Source of the DNA: Vreelandella zhanjiangensis DSM 21076
GTDB taxonomy: Bacteria > Pseudomonadota > Gammaproteobacteria > Pseudomonadales > Halomonadaceae
Reading direction: 5' to 3'
NCBI RefSeq assembly: GCF_000377665.1
Contig: NZ_KB898647.1
Coordinates: 251,559-315,558, forward strand
Length of the DNA: 64,000 bases
Made by a program: the position numbers and the translations under genes. Below the pieces are notes generated by a model. The model did no database searches. It had not been told where the DNA came from and worked only from the letters and a program-made list of their open reading frames with translations. Positions 52,303 to 62,365 of the stretch are shown here, one piece after another. Positions within the stretch are counted from its first letter, which is position 1. Each line of letters opens with the position of its first letter.

Positions 52303-52926
52303 ATGCCGTTTTCACTCTGGTTGTCATTAGCCGCTATCTGCGCCATGGGGGCAATGTCGCCTGGGCCCAGTCTTGCCCTGGTGCTGAAACATACCCTGGG
52401 CGGTGGTCGGTTGCCAGGCATTACCGCGGCTGTATTTCATGCAGCCGGGGTCGGGTTTTATGCGCTTTTGACCGTTTGGGGGCTAGGCGCGTTAATCACT
52501 CGCTCGCCGGATGTCTTTCAACTGATTACCTGGACGGGGGCGTCCTATTTGGCTTGGCTGGGTATCAAGGCGTTGCGGGCCGGCAGGGCCGGGGTAATGA
52601 ATCAGCAGGGGGTAGCAACCACTAGCCGACAGGCGGCCAGGGAGGGCGTGCTGGTAGCGCTGGGTAATCCTAAGCTGATTATCTTTTTTGTGGCGCTGCT
52701 GAGCCAGTTTGTTACCCCAGGTATGAGTATTATGGCAAAGATGATCGTCGTCTTAACCGCTATGCTTATTGATGGTGGTTGGTACGTGCTAGTGGCGGTC
52801 GGTTTGTCGCATTCGCGGGTCCTGCCGTGGTTGCAGCGCCATGCGCACTGGGTCAATCGATTGACCGGTGTCTTGCTGATAGCCCTGGCGCTACGAGTCG
52901 TTGCCGGGCCAATCACCTTTGGTTAA
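52303..52926 (+). CDS. LysE/RhtB-family amino acid exporter
   Basis: 207 aa, about six helices. It starts FSLWLSLAAICAMGAMSPGPSLALVLKHTLGGGR, with the family SPGP motif in helix 1; GASYLAWLGIKALRAGR and GVLVALGNPKLIIFFVALLSQFV complete the RhtB pattern. These carriers export amino acids such as threonine, homoserine or leucine; the substrate is not predictable. It is a single gene preceded by AAGAGGAA. It and azlCD give two amino acid export systems in the window. Confidence 0.9.
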   Translation: MPFSLWLSLAAICAMGAMSPGPSLALVLKHTLGGGRLPGITAAVFHAAGVGFYALLTVWGLGALITRSPDVFQLITWTGASYLAWLGIKALRAGRAGVMNQQGVATTSRQAAREGVLVALGNPKLIIFFVALLSQFVTPGMSIMAKMIVVLTAMLIDGGWYVLVAVGLSHSRVLPWLQRHAHWVNRLTGVLLIALALRVVAGPITFG

Positions 52927-53034
52927 CCGGACGGTGTTAAGCAGGCTCATCAGCACTGTTGCGGGGCGCTGGTGTCAGCATGATGGTCATGGCAAAGTAG
53001 CGTTTATATTGCCTCGAAGGTTTAAGGCTCCATA

Positions 53035-53520
53035 ATGACGATTTACGATCAAGACTGTTATAACCATCAAGGTCAGCCGTTTAATCTGCGCGCGCTGCGT
53101 GGCCAGGTGTTGCTGGTGGTCAATGTGGCCAGCCAGTGTGGTTTTACGCCCCAGTTAAAAGAGCTTGAGGCGCTGTATCAGCGCTATCGCGACCGCGGAT
53201 TCACCGTGTTGGGTTTTCCCTGCAACCAGTTCGGCCGACAGTCGCCGGAAAGCGCTGAAGCGTTTTGCACGTTTGGCGAGCAAACCTTTGGAGTCAGTTT
53301 CCCGTTGATGGAGAAGGTCAGCGTCAATGGGAGCAATGCCCACCCGCTGTTTGTGCTGCTTAAAAAACAGGCCCCCGGCGTATTGGGCACCAAGACTATC
53401 AAATGGAACTTCACCAAGTTTCTGGTGGGGCGTGACGGCCAGGTAATTGCGCGTTTTGGGCCGCGAGACCACGGCCCCCCGTTGCGCCTGGCACTGGAAG
53501 CTGCACTTGATCGCGAATAA
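53035..53520 (+). CDS. Glutathione peroxidase (thiol peroxidase, BtuE-like)
   Basis: 161 aa. The peroxidatic Cys lies in VASQCGFTPQLKELE, and the conserved FPCNQFGRQSPESAEAF and KWNFTKFLVGRDGQVI blocks hold the Gln and Trp of the catalytic triad. The second Cys in FPCNQF suits a thioredoxin-dependent two-Cys mechanism rather than a true selenium/glutathione enzyme. Cytosolic, protects against hydroperoxides. It is convergent with the next gene, leaving 21 bases between them. Confidence 0.93.
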   Translation: MTIYDQDCYNHQGQPFNLRALRGQVLLVVNVASQCGFTPQLKELEALYQRYRDRGFTVLGFPCNQFGRQSPESAEAFCTFGEQTFGVSFPLMEKVSVNGSNAHPLFVLLKKQAPGVLGTKTIKWNFTKFLVGRDGQVIARFGPRDHGPPLRLALEAALDRE

Positions 53521-53541
53521 GAAGTGGTTAGTCGGAGGCGT

Positions 53542-53928
53542 TCAAGGCTCTTGGCCTTTGGCAACCTGAACCCGGTTCATAAGCTCAACCCAGCGGTGGC
53601 GTACCATCATGGTGGTCAGGCCCGAGAACAGCGCCCAGCTTTTGCGCCGCCAGCCTTTTAAGCGCAGATTATGGCTGACCAGCTGCTGCATCAGTTTACG
53701 GTCATCGAATTGACGCCACTCGCTGGCAATCGACAGCTGGTGGCGCGACATCACCGGGGCAAGCTCCAGTCGAAACATCCATTCGAGCTCTGAGAGCGTC
53801 ATATTATGCTCTTGAATGACCTCCACCATATGGGCGTAGTCGCGTTCGCGCGGTTCGCGGTCTAACCATAAAGGGGCTAGAACAAGCCAAAGGTCGCCGC
53901 GCTCATCGACAAGCTGCTGTGCGTTCAT
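53542..53928 (-). CDS. Hypothetical protein, DUF7079-like pattern
   Basis: 128 aa, helical and basic at its C-terminus. WLVLAPLWLDREPRERDYAHMV, SELEWMFRLELAPVMSRHQLSIASEW and WRRKSWALFSGLTTMMVRHRW are the recognisable segments; the first two resemble the DUF7079 pattern (plan of WxALSxLFLDTE, LExILxxEVxPVL, AGEW), but this is a weak impression. No signal peptide, one possible amphipathic helix. No operon partner. Confidence 0.7.
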   Translation of the reverse strand: MNAQQLVDERGDLWLVLAPLWLDREPRERDYAHMVEVIQEHNMTLSELEWMFRLELAPVMSRHQLSIASEWRQFDDRKLMQQLVSHNLRLKGWRRKSWALFSGLTTMMVRHRWVELMNRVQVAKGQEP

Positions 53929-54088
53929 GGGGGCCTCGTGGGCATTGAAAAAGAGAGGGACACTATCCTGCCGTGAAAGCCAGGCAAGCTCAAGAGCGGA
54001 CAGCGCCCGCTTAGCCCGCTAGAATAGCGCTCATAGCGCAAGGCATAGCAATGCCGATAATGAAATCAAGCTGATAACGAGGTCCGAT

Positions 54089-55285
54089 GTGATTATTAAA
54101 CCCAAGGTACGCGGTTTTATCTGCACGACTACTCATCCTAAAGGCTGCGAGCAAAACGTTCTTGAGCAGATTGAGGCGACAAGAGCCCGTGGTTTGGATA
54201 AAAGCGCCGGCCCGAAGAAAGTTCTGGTGATCGGGGCTTCCAGTGGTTACGGCTTAGCCGCTCGGATTACCGCAGCCTTTGGTTATGGTGCCGATACGCT
54301 GGGCGTGTTTTTTGAAAAGCCCAGCAGTGAAACCAAAACCGGCACTGCCGGTTGGTACAACAGCGCGGCATTCGACAAGTTTGCCAAGCAGGAAGGTCTT
54401 TACAGCAAGTCGATCAACGGCGATGCGTTCTCTCATGAGGCGCGTGAAAAAGCCATTGAGCTGATCAAGCAGGATATGGGCGAAATCGATCTGGTGATCT
54501 ACTCACTGGCATCGCCCGTGCGCAAACTGCCGGATAGCGGTGAACTCAAGCGCTCAAGCCTGAAACCGATCGGTGAGACCTACCGCGCCACGGCCATTGA
54601 TACCAATAAAGATCGGATCATCGAAGCGGAAGTAGAGCCTGCAACCCAACAGGAAATCGACGATACCATCACCGTGATGGGAGGCGAAGATTGGGAGCTG
54701 TGGATGGACGCGCTGGATCAGGCAGGCGTGCTGGCCAAAGGCGCACGCAGCGTGGCGTTTAGCTATATCGGCACGGAAATTACCTGGCCGATTTACTGGC
54801 ACGGCGCATTGGGTAAAGCCAAGGAAGACCTGGACCGTGCGGCTACGGCTATCGATGACAAGCTTAAAACCAGCGGCGGCGGTGCAAACGTCGCGGTACT
54901 TAAGTCCGTTGTTACCCAGGCCAGCGCGGCCATTCCGGTGATGCCACTGTATATCGCCATGGTGTATCGCATCATGAAAGAGCAGGGCGTGCATGAAGGC
55001 ACTATCGATCAGTTGAATCGCCTCTTCGGCGAGCGCCTTTACGGTTCAGACATGAGCACCGACGAGAAAGGCCGCCTGCGTTTGGACGACTGGGAGCTGC
55101 GTGACGATATCCAGCAGGCTTGCCAGGATCTGTGGCCGGAAGTGACCACTGAAAATCTGTTCGATATCACTGATTACGCTGGTTATAAGCACGAGTTCTT
55201 GAAGCTGTTTGGCTTTGAGCGTGACGATGTTGATTACGAAGCCGACGTGAATCCCAACGTTGAGTTCGATGTGGTCAGCTTGTAA
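54089..55285 (+). CDS. fabV: FabV trans-2-enoyl-ACP reductase (NADH)
   Basis: 398 aa, standard FabV length. It reduces trans-2-enoyl-ACP in the last step of fatty acid elongation. The cofactor loop is [16 protein letters not shown]; the active-site motif [14 protein letters not shown] (Tyr and Lys in a Y-x8-K arrangement) and TEITWPIYW precede it; the N-terminal [24 protein letters not shown] is characteristic. FabV is typically resistant to triclosan and can replace FabI. GTG start 54089 preceded by a GAGGTC segment. The stop-codon segment is the first of three 15-bp units (55280-55324). Confidence 0.94.
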   Translation: MIIKPKVRGFICTTTHPKGCEQNVLEQIEATRARGLDKSAGPKKVLVIGASSGYGLAARITAAFGYGADTLGVFFEKPSSETKTGTAGWYNSAAFDKFAKQEGLYSKSINGDAFSHEAREKAIELIKQDMGEIDLVIYSLASPVRKLPDSGELKRSSLKPIGETYRATAIDTNKDRIIEAEVEPATQQEIDDTITVMGGEDWELWMDALDQAGVLAKGARSVAFSYIGTEITWPIYWHGALGKAKEDLDRAATAIDDKLKTSGGGANVAVLKSVVTQASAAIPVMPLYIAMVYRIMKEQGVHEGTIDQLNRLFGERLYGSDMSTDEKGRLRLDDWELRDDIQQACQDLWPEVTTENLFDITDYAGYKHEFLKLFGFERDDVDYEADVNPNVEFDVVSL

Positions 55286-55337
55286 GCAGGATGCTTTAAA
55301 GCACTATGCTTTGAAGCACCATACTGCTGGTTTTCTC

Positions 55338-55365
55338 AATTGCCGGGCCTTTGCGCCCGGCAATT
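55338..55365 (+). terminator. Terminator-like hairpin of fabV
   Basis: Perfect 11-bp stem AATTGCCGGGC (55338-55348) with its complement at 55355-55365, 6-base loop; only a short T run inside the 3' arm. Confidence 0.65.
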
Positions 55366-55504
55366 TGCGTTAGGCGCCTTAAAGGCCGTTTGCGGAAGGC
55401 GTAAAATCAACCGCTGTTAAACTTTTACCGCGGGGTACGCAAGCCATTGAAGGTTCTGCCATGGTTAAGAGCAGGGTGTTACGTGCTTTTGCCAAGGAGG
55501 AAAT

Positions 55505-55756
55505 ATGACCCGTACAGCACGAGTCGAGCCGATTAGTAGAGAGCAGAAAGACGCGATTATCGTATCTGGATGGCGCGTTGTTGATGTTACCGAACCCGAT
55601 GCCCCCCAAGAAATATCCCAGCACGAAACCGAGCCGCAAGCGATCGAAGCGGCACGTCGCTTTGAAGCCGAAACCTCACATGAGCCTGGTTCAGCGCCTG
55701 ACGACACTCAGGATTACGATGCGTCTGACCCAAACGCCGGTAAACGCTTCCCATAA
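55505..55756 (+). CDS. Small acidic hypothetical protein
   Basis: 83 aa, acidic, probably partly disordered. It opens MTRTARVEPISREQKDAIIVSGWRVVDVTEPDA-like with a beta-strand core and ends with a DDTQDYDASDPNAGK tail. A very strong ribosome site (AAGGAGG with 5-base spacing) supports expression. It lies 33 bases before the FAD/Rieske gene on the same strand and may be co-transcribed. No family recognised. Confidence 0.65.
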   Translation: MTRTARVEPISREQKDAIIVSGWRVVDVTEPDAPQEISQHETEPQAIEAARRFEAETSHEPGSAPDDTQDYDASDPNAGKRFP

Positions 55757-55789
55757 CAAGATCATTTCAATTTCTGGCCAGGAGGCGTC

Positions 55790-57286
55790 ATGAAATCGAT
55801 TTGGCAAGCAGGTGTGGATGATCCCTGCCATTTTCCCGCGTTGGCTGACAGTATTGAAACGGACGTAGTGGTCGTCGGAGCGGGTATTACAGGCCTCACG
55901 ACGGCACAGCAGTTAATTGAAAGTGGTAAACGCGTGGTGATCTTGGAGGCTCACCGCGTAGGTAGTGGCTGCACAGGTGGTGCGACCGGTAATTTGTACA
56001 GTTTAGTATCGGCAGGCTTGGCGCAAACGGCGGTCAAGTGGGATGACGATACCATCCAGACCATCGTTGACGCGCGCGCAAGCGCCATTGATTTAATTGA
56101 GGAGACTATTCAGCGCTTTAATATCGACTGTCAGTTCAAGCGGGTTCCGCTTTATCGGCTGCTCACAGAAAATGACCAGAAAAGCGCCGATAAATTGGAA
56201 GCCGAGTGCGAAATCATGGTGCAGGCCGGGCTGAATGCTAAATTCTGTTTAGACATGCCGGTGCCGTTTCCAGTCACTCAGGGTATTAGCGTTGGCCATC
56301 AGGCGCAGTTTAACGCTTTTTACTACGCTCAAGGACTTGCCAAAGCGCTTAGCCAGCGTGGCGTGAGTATTTATGAGCAAAGCCCGGTACGTGAGATCGA
56401 TTACCAGCACTGCATCGTTAAAACTGATAACGCTGAGGTTCAAGCCACCGATATCGTTTTAGCAACGCATACCCCTAAGGGGGTGAACATGTTGCAAACC
56501 GGTATGATTGCCTCCCGTGAGTATGGCGTCAGTGCCAAGCTTAACGCCGGATCTTTTCCTGATGGCATTTTCTTTATGCTCGACCCCTTCCATTCCATAC
56601 GCAGCTATCACCTTAATGGGAAAAACTACGTTATGGCGATTGGGGAAAAGCATCAAACAGGAGAGGAGCAGTCGGAGCGCAAACACTACCAGGCGCTGCA
56701 TAGCTATTTAAACGCACATTTTGATGTGGGCGAGATCGAGTATCAATGGTCTGCCCAGCAGTACAGCTCGGGCGATGGTTTGCCCTATATTGGACGAACC
56801 TTTGCCAGTGACCATGTGTATGTAGCAACCGGCTTTGCCGCTGACGGCCTGACCTGGGGCGCGGTCAGTGGAAAGATAATCGCTGATACCATCCACGGGC
56901 GGGATAACGCCTGGTACCGCTGCTTTGACTCGCAACGCTTTACGCCGGTTAACTCCGCCGAGCACTGGCTAAAAGAAAATATCTCCGTGGTGAAGCACTT
57001 TATTAAAGATCATTTTGGCACGAAAAAGCTCAAGGAGCTTGATGATGTAGCGCCTGGCCAGGCAAGGGTCGTTACTCTGCATGGTGAAAAATTGGCTGTC
57101 TATCGCAACGAGGCCGGTAATTTATCGGTGCTTTCGGCCATTTGTCCGCATTTAAAATGCGTGGTGCACTGGAACGATGCTGAAACAACCTGGGATTGCC
57201 CCTGCCATGGTAGTCGCTTTGATATTCAGGGCGAAGTGATAGAAGGGCCTTCTCTGCATCCGCTCGAGCACCGTCACTCGGGTTAA
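55790..57286 (+). CDS. FAD-dependent oxidoreductase with C-terminal Rieske 2Fe-2S domain
   Basis: 498 aa. The DAO-type dehydrogenase part (residues about 24-390) has VVVVGAGITGLTTAQQLIESGKRVVILEAHRVGSG, a dinucleotide-binding motif, and GYVATGFAADGLTWG-like C-terminal FAD contacts. The last 95 residues form a Rieske domain with CPHLKC...CPCHGSRFD (Cys-x-His and Cys-x2-His ligands). Proteins of this fusion type are annotated as FAD-dependent oxidases of unknown substrate (YobN/GlpA-like in stress regulons of some bacteria). CAGGAGG precedes the ATG. It is possibly co-transcribed with the 83-aa gene. Confidence 0.88.
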   Translation: MKSIWQAGVDDPCHFPALADSIETDVVVVGAGITGLTTAQQLIESGKRVVILEAHRVGSGCTGGATGNLYSLVSAGLAQTAVKWDDDTIQTIVDARASAIDLIEETIQRFNIDCQFKRVPLYRLLTENDQKSADKLEAECEIMVQAGLNAKFCLDMPVPFPVTQGISVGHQAQFNAFYYAQGLAKALSQRGVSIYEQSPVREIDYQHCIVKTDNAEVQATDIVLATHTPKGVNMLQTGMIASREYGVSAKLNAGSFPDGIFFMLDPFHSIRSYHLNGKNYVMAIGEKHQTGEEQSERKHYQALHSYLNAHFDVGEIEYQWSAQQYSSGDGLPYIGRTFASDHVYVATGFAADGLTWGAVSGKIIADTIHGRDNAWYRCFDSQRFTPVNSAEHWLKENISVVKHFIKDHFGTKKLKELDDVAPGQARVVTLHGEKLAVYRNEAGNLSVLSAICPHLKCVVHWNDAETTWDCPCHGSRFDIQGEVIEGPSLHPLEHRHSG

Positions 57287-57382
57287 AGCGATCATGCCAA
57301 GAAAGTAAGCGTTTGCTTGATATTGGTTATTTACAGCCCGGTCGTCTAACTTGTAAGGGTGAGCTTAACCAAGGAGAGCAAC

Positions 57383-57946
57383 ATGAAACGGACTACATTA
57401 GCTATCGCTATTACTGCACTTTTTGCCGGAATGTCAGGCAGTTTGTACGCGCAGGATGCCCAAACAGAATCAGATGACAAGACAGAGGTCATGGAGGAGC
57501 AGGATGGCGCTTTAGAGGAAAAGCAAAAAGCTGATGATGAGCGGCCCGCCGCAATGCAGGGAAGTGGCTATCCTCGGTCTTCTGACGACACTGGCGACGA
57601 AGAAGATGATCCGAATAATCTAATGTCTCATCAGATCAGGGATATTGAAGGCAAGTCAGTGGTTAATCAGCAGGACGAAGAGATCGGTGAAATCCTGCGT
57701 ATTGTTGAACATAAAGCGTCTGGCGATCTATATGCCGTTATCTCTATCGGTGGCATATGGGGCATCGGTGATGATGAAGTTGCTCTGCCGTTGGAAAACA
57801 TTGAAATGCAGGATGACCAATTGGTTACCAATACCACGTATGGTAGCGATGAAATAAAAGCATCAGCAGAAAAGTATGATAAAGAAAACTATAGCCAGAT
57901 AGACAACAATATGACGCTAAACCAAGCTCAACAGCATCCTAATTGA
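57383..57946 (+). CDS. Secreted PRC-barrel domain protein (first of three paralogous)
   Basis: 187 aa from ATG 57383 (AAGGAG upstream); an 8-residue longer reading lacks support. Sec signal peptide MKRTTLAIAITALFAGMSGS ending near LYAQ. An acidic linker follows, then a PRC-barrel domain: MSHQIRDIEGKSVVNQ, EEIGEILRIVEH, DLYAVISIGGIWGIGDD, LPLENIEM, TYGSDEIKASAEKYD. PRC barrels are small beta-barrels known from the photosynthetic reaction centre H subunit and RimM. The cell location is periplasmic or extracellular. Its domain matches the third paralogue closely (DLYA-ISIGGIWG shared). Confidence 0.9.
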   Translation: MKRTTLAIAITALFAGMSGSLYAQDAQTESDDKTEVMEEQDGALEEKQKADDERPAAMQGSGYPRSSDDTGDEEDDPNNLMSHQIRDIEGKSVVNQQDEEIGEILRIVEHKASGDLYAVISIGGIWGIGDDEVALPLENIEMQDDQLVTNTTYGSDEIKASAEKYDKENYSQIDNNMTLNQAQQHPN

Positions 57947-58014
57947 GTGGGCTAAATGACGTGGCTAGCTAAAAGATACGCTAGTCGCTTATAACTAACC
58001 CAGGTTAATAAAGG

Positions 58015-58056
58015 CGCCTTGTTTTATTCTTTCGAGAATGAAATAAGGCGTTTTTT
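58015..58056 (+). terminator. Rho-independent terminator after the first PRC protein gene
   Basis: 16-bp stem with two G-U wobbles (58015-58030 with 58035-58050), 4-base loop TTCG, then six T's. The loop and run are textbook. Confidence 0.85.
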
Positions 58057-58189
58057 ATTGGCTCATTTAACTATCAAATAGTTAGCTATTAACTTTCATT
58101 CAAGTTTTAAGAATGACCATTTTCAGACTGTGTTATCTCTCATTCGTTAACTAACTTCAAAGAGTAAGACAATCCAAGGAGGACATCAT

Positions 58190-58756
58190 ATGAAGCGGAC
58201 AATACTAGCCATTGCCATTGGTGCGATCTGTACGGGCGTCTCAGCAGGCGTTTTAGCCAATAATGATACGTCTGGTTCCAGCAGCGGTGGTCAAATGACC
58301 CAGAATCAGGATGCAGGCCAGCAACAAAGTACTGATACGCTCAATAGCCAAGGGCAAAATAATACAGAGCCTCGTACCGGTACTCAGGGGCCACAACGCG
58401 ATTTAGGCGACGGTGATCTGGATATGCAGGATAGAGAAAATCCTGATAGCCAGGAAGAGCAAGGCGAGCCCAGAAGTTCCCAGGATCGGCTGGGTGCAGG
58501 TAGCACTGGAGGAGATAGCACCGGAGGAGATAGTACTGGCGGTGCAGACGCAGGCAGTCCGGGCAGTGGTGATACCGGTGGCACAGGCACGGGTAGTACC
58601 GGTGGTGGTGACACTGGCGGCACAGGCACGGGTAGTACCGGTGGTGGTGACACTGGCGGCACAGGCACGGGTGGTGCCGGTAGCGGTAACACTGGCGGCA
58701 CAGGCACAGGTAGTACCGGCGGTGGTACCGGATCAGGCGGCAGTGCCTCGCAATGA
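58190..58756 (+). CDS. Secreted protein with Gly/Thr-rich tandem-repeat tail (second paralogue)
   Basis: 188 aa. Signal peptide MKRTILAIAIGAICTGVSAG, nearly the same as its neighbours, ending near LANN. Then a Gln/Asn/Ser-rich disordered region with acidic DLGDGDLDMQDREN, and from about residue 103 a glycine-rich tail. The tail contains four 13-residue units of type GGGDTGGTGTGST. No PRC barrel remains. It could be a surface or matrix-associated disordered protein; the function is unknown. The strong AAGGAGG site and its own hairpin after the stop indicate a monocistronic gene. Confidence 0.8.
   Translation: MKRTILAIAIGAICTGVSAGVLANNDTSGSSSGGQMTQNQDAGQQQSTDTLNSQGQNNTEPRTGTQGPQRDLGDGDLDMQDRENPDSQEEQGEPRSSQDRLGAGSTGGDSTGGDSTGGADAGSPGSGDTGGTGTGSTGGGDTGGTGTGSTGGGDTGGTGTGGAGSGNTGGTGTGSTGGGTGSGGSASQ
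58562..58717 (+). repeat. Four 39-bp tandem repeats inside the secreted protein gene
   Basis: Units at 58562-58600, 58601-58639, 58640-58678 and 58679-58717, each encoding 13 residues of pattern G(G/S)G(D/N)TGGTGTG(S/G)(T/A). Units 2 and 3 are almost identical. The length is a multiple of three, so copy-number change would keep the frame. Confidence 0.85.
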
Positions 58757-58772
58757 TATAAATTGTAATACT

Positions 58773-58811
58773 AACGCTCTACTTCGCCTAATTAGGCGGG
58801 GTAGGGCGTTT
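58773..58811 (+). terminator. Long hairpin after the repeat-protein gene
   Basis: 18-bp stem with three G-U wobbles and a tight AT-rich tip (58773-58790 with 58793-58810); a short TTTACTCCTT stretch follows. It is terminator-like. Confidence 0.6.
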
Positions 58812-58957
58812 ACTCCTTAATGGCGGGGTTAAATATATAAACGGATAATCGTTAATTAATAATTATTAACTTTTATCATAATTTCACTTTAGCTTTGCTC
58901 TATAACGCTCACGTCTACTAGCCTTTTTAAGTGTAAGCCAAACCAAGGAGAGATATT

Positions 58958-59782
58958 ATGAAACGGACAACATTAGCAATTGCAATTGGTGCTATTTGCA
59001 CAGGGCTTTCAGGTGGCGTTCTGGCTCAGGATAATAACCAGAATGACACGGATGCTTCTGAGCGCATGACCCAGCAGCAAGATGCGACGGCGCAAACTCA
59101 GCAGCAAGGCTCAAACAGCACAAACGCACAAGGTCAGGCTAACGACGATGAAACTATGGACGTTCAAGTCGACCAAGAGCCTGCAGAAGTGAAGGTGCAG
59201 CAAGAATCACCTGATATTAAAGTGGAGCAGTCTCAGCCTGAGGTGACGATTGAGCAGCCCGAGCCTGAAGTCACCATTGAACAGCCCGAGCCGAACGTAA
59301 CGGTTGAAGAGGCTGAGCCCAATGTTACCGTTGAGCAAGGCGGCGAGCCTGACGTTAATGTCGAGCAAGCTGACGATGCTCAGGTCGACGTTAATAACGA
59401 CGACGAGCAGGACCGCCAGCGCGCCGATCAGGATAATCAGGGTCAAAACGATTCGCTAATGACACAGCAGGTTAGCGACCTGGAAGGCATGACCGTGGTT
59501 AACCAGGAAGGCGAAGAAATTGGCGATATTCAGCACATCGCTCAGCATAATGATTCAGGTGATCTGTACGCCATCATCTCGATAGGCGGTATCTGGGGCT
59601 TTGGCGCAACGGATATTGCCTTGCCTGTTGATGAAATGCAGTTCGAAAATGATCAGCTGGTGATGAATACCAATTATGGTAGCGACGAGATCGAACAATC
59701 CTCAGAAGATTACAACGAGGACAGTTATACGCAGGTCGATAGCGATATGACTTTATCTGAAGCGCAGCAACAGCAGCAGTAA
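58958..59782 (+). CDS. Secreted PRC-barrel protein with beta-repeat linker (third paralogue)
   Basis: 274 aa. Signal peptide MKRTTLAIAIGAICTGLSGG ending near LAQD. Residues about 75-140 form about seven nine-residue repeats such as PEVTIEQPE, alternating V/I with E/Q, likely a beta-ribbon or filamentous spacer. The PRC barrel (about 170-265) parallels that of the first paralogue: LMTQQVSDLEGMTVVNQ, GDLYAIISIGGIWGFG, NYGSDEI. The C-terminus is poly-Gln. The ribosome site AAGGAG and terminator at 59823 show a monocistronic gene. Confidence 0.9.
   Translation: MKRTTLAIAIGAICTGLSGGVLAQDNNQNDTDASERMTQQQDATAQTQQQGSNSTNAQGQANDDETMDVQVDQEPAEVKVQQESPDIKVEQSQPEVTIEQPEPEVTIEQPEPNVTVEEAEPNVTVEQGGEPDVNVEQADDAQVDVNNDDEQDRQRADQDNQGQNDSLMTQQVSDLEGMTVVNQEGEEIGDIQHIAQHNDSGDLYAIISIGGIWGFGATDIALPVDEMQFENDQLVMNTNYGSDEIEQSSEDYNEDSYTQVDSDMTLSEAQQQQQ
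59180..59371 (+). repeat. Nine-residue coding repeats (V-x-V/I-E) in the third paralogue
   Basis: About seven 27-bp units encode variants of PEVTIEQPE; the two central ones are identical in protein, the outer ones diverged (PDIKVEQSQ, PNVTVEEAE, PNVTVEQGGE). Confidence 0.75.
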
Positions 59783-59822
59783 TAGCGTTTTAAACTGCTG
59801 AGCATTGTTGAATGCTGCCAGA

Positions 59823-59850
59823 GGGCAAGGCGTTTTCGCCTTGCCCTTTT
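59823..59850 (+). terminator. Rho-independent terminator after the third PRC paralogue
   Basis: Perfect 10-bp stem GGGCAAGGCG (59823-59832) with its complement at 59837-59846, loop TTTT, then four T's. Confidence 0.85.
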
Positions 59851-59986
59851 ATGTATGCACGTGTTTGCTGAATGTCTTGGTAGGCAATAGGTAGCGCGAC
59901 GTCTTTTTCCATATAGAGCCAACAGGCGCTGCCCAAAACCGTGCAATTGGGTAAGATGGAGCCTCATTTCCTGACGGCGATTTGGC

Positions 59987-60961
59987 ATGCAGTCCAACCC
60001 CTTAACCTCATCATTAACATTTGCGCGCCAGCGCATCGGGGTATTGCTGCTGCCTGGGTTTTCAATGCTTTCGCACGCCAGCGCCGTCGAGCCGCTGCTG
60101 ATGGCCAATCAGTTGAGTGGGCAGGTTCTTTATCAGGTTTTTACGCTAAGCAATGATGAACAGCCTGTACGAAGCAGCGCCCAACTCACCTGCAATGCTG
60201 ATTACAACCTGAAGCATGCGCCGCCTGACCTGGATATGGTTCTGGTCTGTGCTCCCTCTCCGCTACCTTATGCACTCCCGGCAAGTTTGGTGGAATGGCT
60301 GCGCCAGCAGCATGGGCGCACGCTATTAGGAGGCTTGGCCGGTGGGGCCGAGGTATTGGCGCGTGCGGGGTTGTTAGAAGGCTACCGTGCGACCTTGCCC
60401 TGGCAGCGTTTTGCGGCCTTTTCCCAGGCTTACCCTCAAGTAACGCTCTCACAGCAGCTGTTTGAAATCGACCGCAACCGGCTTACCTGTGCCAGTGGCA
60501 CGGCCGCGCTGGATATGATGTTGACCGTTGTTCGCCAACAGCAAAGTGACCACTTGGTTGAACAGGTATCCGAGCATTTTATGTGCGAGCGCATCCGCAT
60601 GGCCGACGAGCGCCAGCATGTGCCGCTGCGTCATCGCCTGGGCCATGCCCCGCAAAGTTTGGTTGATGCGGTTACCCTGATGGAAGCCAATATTGAAGAG
60701 CCGCTTTCTACTCTGGAGCTTTCGGAACATTTAGGGATTTCCCGCCGCCAGCTTGAGCGGCTATTCAAAAAGCACCTTCAGGCAGTGCCTAGCCGCTACT
60801 ACCTTAACTTGCGCTTGCAGGAAGCGCGTAAGCAACTGCGCGAAAGTGACCGCCCCGCAGGCGATATCGCCTTTGCGACGGGCTTTTCCTCGGGCGCTCA
60901 CTTTTCTACCGCCTACCGCAACCATTTTGGTTTAACCCCAAGAGAGGAGCGTTTGGGGTAA
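59987..60961 (+). CDS. argR: GlxA/AraC-family regulator of arginine catabolism
   Basis: 324 aa. Residues about 15-190 are a DJ-1/PfpI-like (GlxA) sensory domain (IGVLLLPGFSMLSHASAVEPLLMANQLSG; LLGGLAGGAEVLARAGLLEGY). The C-terminal AraC module has two helix-turn-helix motifs (TLELSEHLGISRRQLERLFKKHL and DIAFATGFSSGAHFSTAYRNHFGLTPREER). P. aeruginosa ArgR, which controls arginine catabolism, has this architecture, and the gene sits directly before aruC-aruF-aruG. It is therefore the likely arginine-responsive activator. Confidence 0.85.
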   Translation: MQSNPLTSSLTFARQRIGVLLLPGFSMLSHASAVEPLLMANQLSGQVLYQVFTLSNDEQPVRSSAQLTCNADYNLKHAPPDLDMVLVCAPSPLPYALPASLVEWLRQQHGRTLLGGLAGGAEVLARAGLLEGYRATLPWQRFAAFSQAYPQVTLSQQLFEIDRNRLTCASGTAALDMMLTVVRQQQSDHLVEQVSEHFMCERIRMADERQHVPLRHRLGHAPQSLVDAVTLMEANIEEPLSTLELSEHLGISRRQLERLFKKHLQAVPSRYYLNLRLQEARKQLRESDRPAGDIAFATGFSSGAHFSTAYRNHFGLTPREERLG

Positions 60962-61046
60962 GCGCACTAAGTGATGTTAAGCCGTATTACCGCTGAAAAA
61001 ACTTGAAATAAATGCGGCTTTTCATAATTTACCGTCCCATTACTGA

Positions 61047-62327
<1,281 letters not shown>

Positions 62328-62365
62328 ATTCGCCCACGGCGACATCGAGAGAGGGGGCGTCAAGA

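Noticed and set aside
58384..58707. Proline/valine-rich open frame on the minus strand
   Set aside because: It is the complement of the 39-bp glycine repeat array; its PPVPV periodicity is a mirror of the GGTGTG repeats, and it has no ribosome site.
58562..58717. Repeat array as a CRISPR
   Set aside because: Units are contiguous with no unique spacers, are in frame with a secreted protein, and no cas gene is near.
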